Below, in pieces: positions 62,859 to 64,000 of a stretch of 64,000 bases of DNA. The stretch's first letter is position 1, and every line of letters starts with the position of its first letter. Both the position numbers and the translations under genes were made by a program. Source of the stretch: Lachnospiraceae bacterium (GTDB taxonomy: Bacteria; Bacillota_A; Clostridia; Lachnospirales; Lachnospiraceae); NCBI GenBank assembly GCA_017391465.1, contig JAFOYH010000036.1, positions 6,810-70,809 on the forward strand, in the 5' to 3' direction. The notes beneath the pieces are model-generated. The model ran no database searches. It was given only the letters and a program-made list of their open reading frames with translations, and was not told where the DNA came from.

Positions 62859-63673
62859 AATTTTCCCTCGCTTATGTAACGTTCGATATCAACACCGAAA
62901 AATTTTTCTTTCTTATCAAGGTTATCTATAATAATGATTCTTACTGTTTCCATTGCGTGTTTGGTGGCATCATACAACGACTCGCCGTTCAAAACATCGC
63001 TGACAAGAACTGCGGAAAAGATATCTCCTGTTCCGGGAAAACGAACGTCTATCAGTTCAAATTCAATTTTGAACTTCTCATCTTTTGTATAGTCATATCC
63101 AATAACACAGTTTTCACCATTCACAGAAGCACTTGTAATGACAACCGATTTACTCCCAAGCTTACGCACGCTCTCAATCAATTCATCTGCTTCATCCTGA
63201 CTTAAAGTATCTCTGCTGCAAAAACGATTTGTCAAGAAACACGCTTCAGTGAAATTAGGAATCAGAATGTCAGCGTATGAACTAAGTTTTCTCATAATTG
63301 CTACGTTATTATCAGTCATTCCATTGTATAGTTTTCCTTCATCTCCCATAATTGGATCTACAACAACCAACAAATTGTCTGTGTCCTGATTGTTGATTAG
63401 TCGCTCTACAATGTTAATTTGTTTCGGACTAACCATAAAACCCGTGGAAATACAATCAAATCTAAAGCCAAGATCGTGCCAAATATCAACGGTTTTTTCC
63501 ATATAATCGGTGGTATCGAGAATATCGAACTTTCCGAAATCAAGCGTATTAGACACCAACGCAGTTGGCAACGAAGCAACATCGATCCCTTTTGCAGAAA
63601 GGATCGGTATCATCGCAGATAAAGCAATTTTTCCCACACCGGGCATATCATTTACACAACATATTTTTTTCAT
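62855..63673 (-). CDS. Pyridoxamine kinase
   Basis: 272-aa ribokinase/PdxK-like enzyme that phosphorylates B6 vitamers. N-terminal KKICCVNDMPGVGKIALSAM, VVDPIMGDEGKLYNG and the C-terminal catalytic FPGTGDIFSAVL (Gly-Thr-Gly-Asp) are diagnostic. ATG at 63673 after AAGGAG is preferred to an in-frame start 12 codons upstream. Transcribed from a promoter overlapping the end of the truncated regulator gene. Confidence 0.9.
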   Translation of the reverse strand: MKKICCVNDMPGVGKIALSAMIPILSAKGIDVASLPTALVSNTLDFGKFDILDTTDYMEKTVDIWHDLGFRFDCISTGFMVSPKQINIVERLINNQDTDNLLVVVDPIMGDEGKLYNGMTDNNVAIMRKLSSYADILIPNFTEACFLTNRFCSRDTLSQDEADELIESVRKLGSKSVVITSASVNGENCVIGYDYTKDEKFKIEFELIDVRFPGTGDIFSAVLVSDVLNGESLYDATKHAMETVRIIIIDNLDKKEKFFGVDIERYISEGKL

Positions 63674-63769
63674 AACAATTCTCCTTGTATTAAATAAACA
63701 CCATTTCATTATGGCTAATATTCAACATGTCATCGAAAAATTCTAATAATCACGTCTTATATTTACGTC

Positions 63770-63797
63770 ATTATAACACTTAAGGCTGTATTGTCAA
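63770..63797 (-). promoter_or_regulatory. Promoter of the pyridoxamine kinase operon
   Basis: TTGACA (63792-63797) and TATAAT (63770-63775) with 16-base spacing on the minus strand; the -35 lies inside the last codons of the XRE-type ORF. Confidence 0.75.
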
Positions 63798-63917
63798 AGC
63801 ATTTACTTTTTTACAATATTTCTTTAATGTTTGTCTTGTTACCTGTAGTTTATCTGCCAATTCCTGCTGACTATGACCATTCTTTTTACGAAGTGCAACC
63901 AACTTATCTCCTAACAT
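63780..63917 (-). pseudogene. Truncated XRE-type helix-turn-helix regulator
   Basis: 45-aa frame with GAGGTG seven bases before ATG. The first 30 residues (MLGDKLVALRKK, QQELADKLQVTRQT) are a standard XRE helix-turn-helix start, but the fold breaks off after the recognition helix and ends with an unrelated basic tail. No frame continues the HTH, so the gene has probably lost its 3' part. A short functional peptide is possible but less likely. Confidence 0.6.
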
Positions 63918-63950
63918 TTTAATTTCACCTCATCTGTTTTTGATGGTCTT

Positions 63951-63978
63951 ATTATACTCATCCCCAAAAAAATGGCAA
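63951..63978 (-). promoter_or_regulatory. Promoter of the truncated XRE gene
   Basis: TTGCCA (63973-63978) and TATAAT (63951-63956) with 16-base spacing, about 35 bases before the start codon. The remaining bases to the window end show nothing else recognisable. Confidence 0.6.
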
Positions 63979-64000
63979 GCAAATCGCTTTGGAACTTTCG

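Noticed and set aside
1..64000. Mobile elements, prophage or genomic island
   Set aside because: No integrase, transposase, terminal repeats, tRNA-flanked junctions or shift in codon style were seen; genes are mostly core functions.

Overview
The window looks like a stretch of chromosome from a low-GC, anaerobic Gram-positive bacterium. Class Clostridia, and probably a Lachnospiraceae-type gut organism, fits best. The evidence is AT-rich DNA, strong AGGAGG-type ribosome binding sites, several small families I associate with Lachnospiraceae (DUF6465, DUF4317, TIGR04076), FeoAB with a Cys-rich FeoB partner, 2-hydroxyacyl-CoA dehydratase activase-like giant proteins, a PurH split into separate enzymes, and a dgt-dnaG-rpoD-trmK-nif3 block. 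I see no phage, integrase, transposase, tRNA, rRNA operon or CRISPR array. The assignment is an inference from gene content.

Layout. 1-9 kb: the 3' part of an activase-related protein, a hisH-hisF-ung operon sharing a divergent promoter region with a DUF6465 gene, an OmpR/histidine kinase pair, xpt, mrp and a helical protein of unknown function. 9-22 kb: core genes, mostly on the minus strand: rny, recX, recA with an SOS box, a CPBP membrane protein, rnpB (RNase P RNA), a TGS-domain nucleoside kinase, nif3, trmK, an rpoD lacking region 1.1, dnaG and dgt; divergent mutY follows. 22-32.6 kb: metal and chaperone-like genes: feoA-feoB plus a 49-aa Cys-rich partner behind a promoter with two matching operator-like sites; two CobW-type GTPases, one with a His/Cys-rich tandem-repeat domain; an M18 aminopeptidase; and a packed tcdA-LRR-VWA-MoxR ATPase cluster.

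32.6-43.7 kb: GNAT and flavodoxin genes, the split purH/purO-like pair, a deoxyinosine-glycosylase-like gene, a small alarmone synthetase, a two-gene SufC/SufBD-like (minimal Fe-S) pair, DUF4317, an ABC-F ATPase, an ArsC-family protein, a small unknown gene and an RluA-type pseudouridine synthase. 43.7-56 kb: a 1442-aa double-activase protein with an unusual leader (hairpin plus overlapping short ORF), a cytidylate-kinase-like protein, a polar amino-acid ABC transporter behind a consensus promoter, a MalY/PatB C-S lyase, peptidase T and a glycogen branching enzyme. 56-64 kb: a complete pstSCAB-phoU-phoP-phoR phosphate regulon with Pho-box-like direct repeats, then a pyridoxamine kinase/TIGR04076 pair and a truncated XRE-type regulator.

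Working together: the Pst/Pho block forms one phosphate uptake and sensing unit. Feo, CobW and the SufBCD-like pair point to active Fe/Zn handling. PurH/PurO-like, Xpt and the alarmone synthetase cover purine synthesis, salvage and stringent control. The least understood parts are the MoxR-VWA-LRR cluster, the paired activase-like giants, and the dual operator in front of feoA. All reading is by eye; no database search was run.
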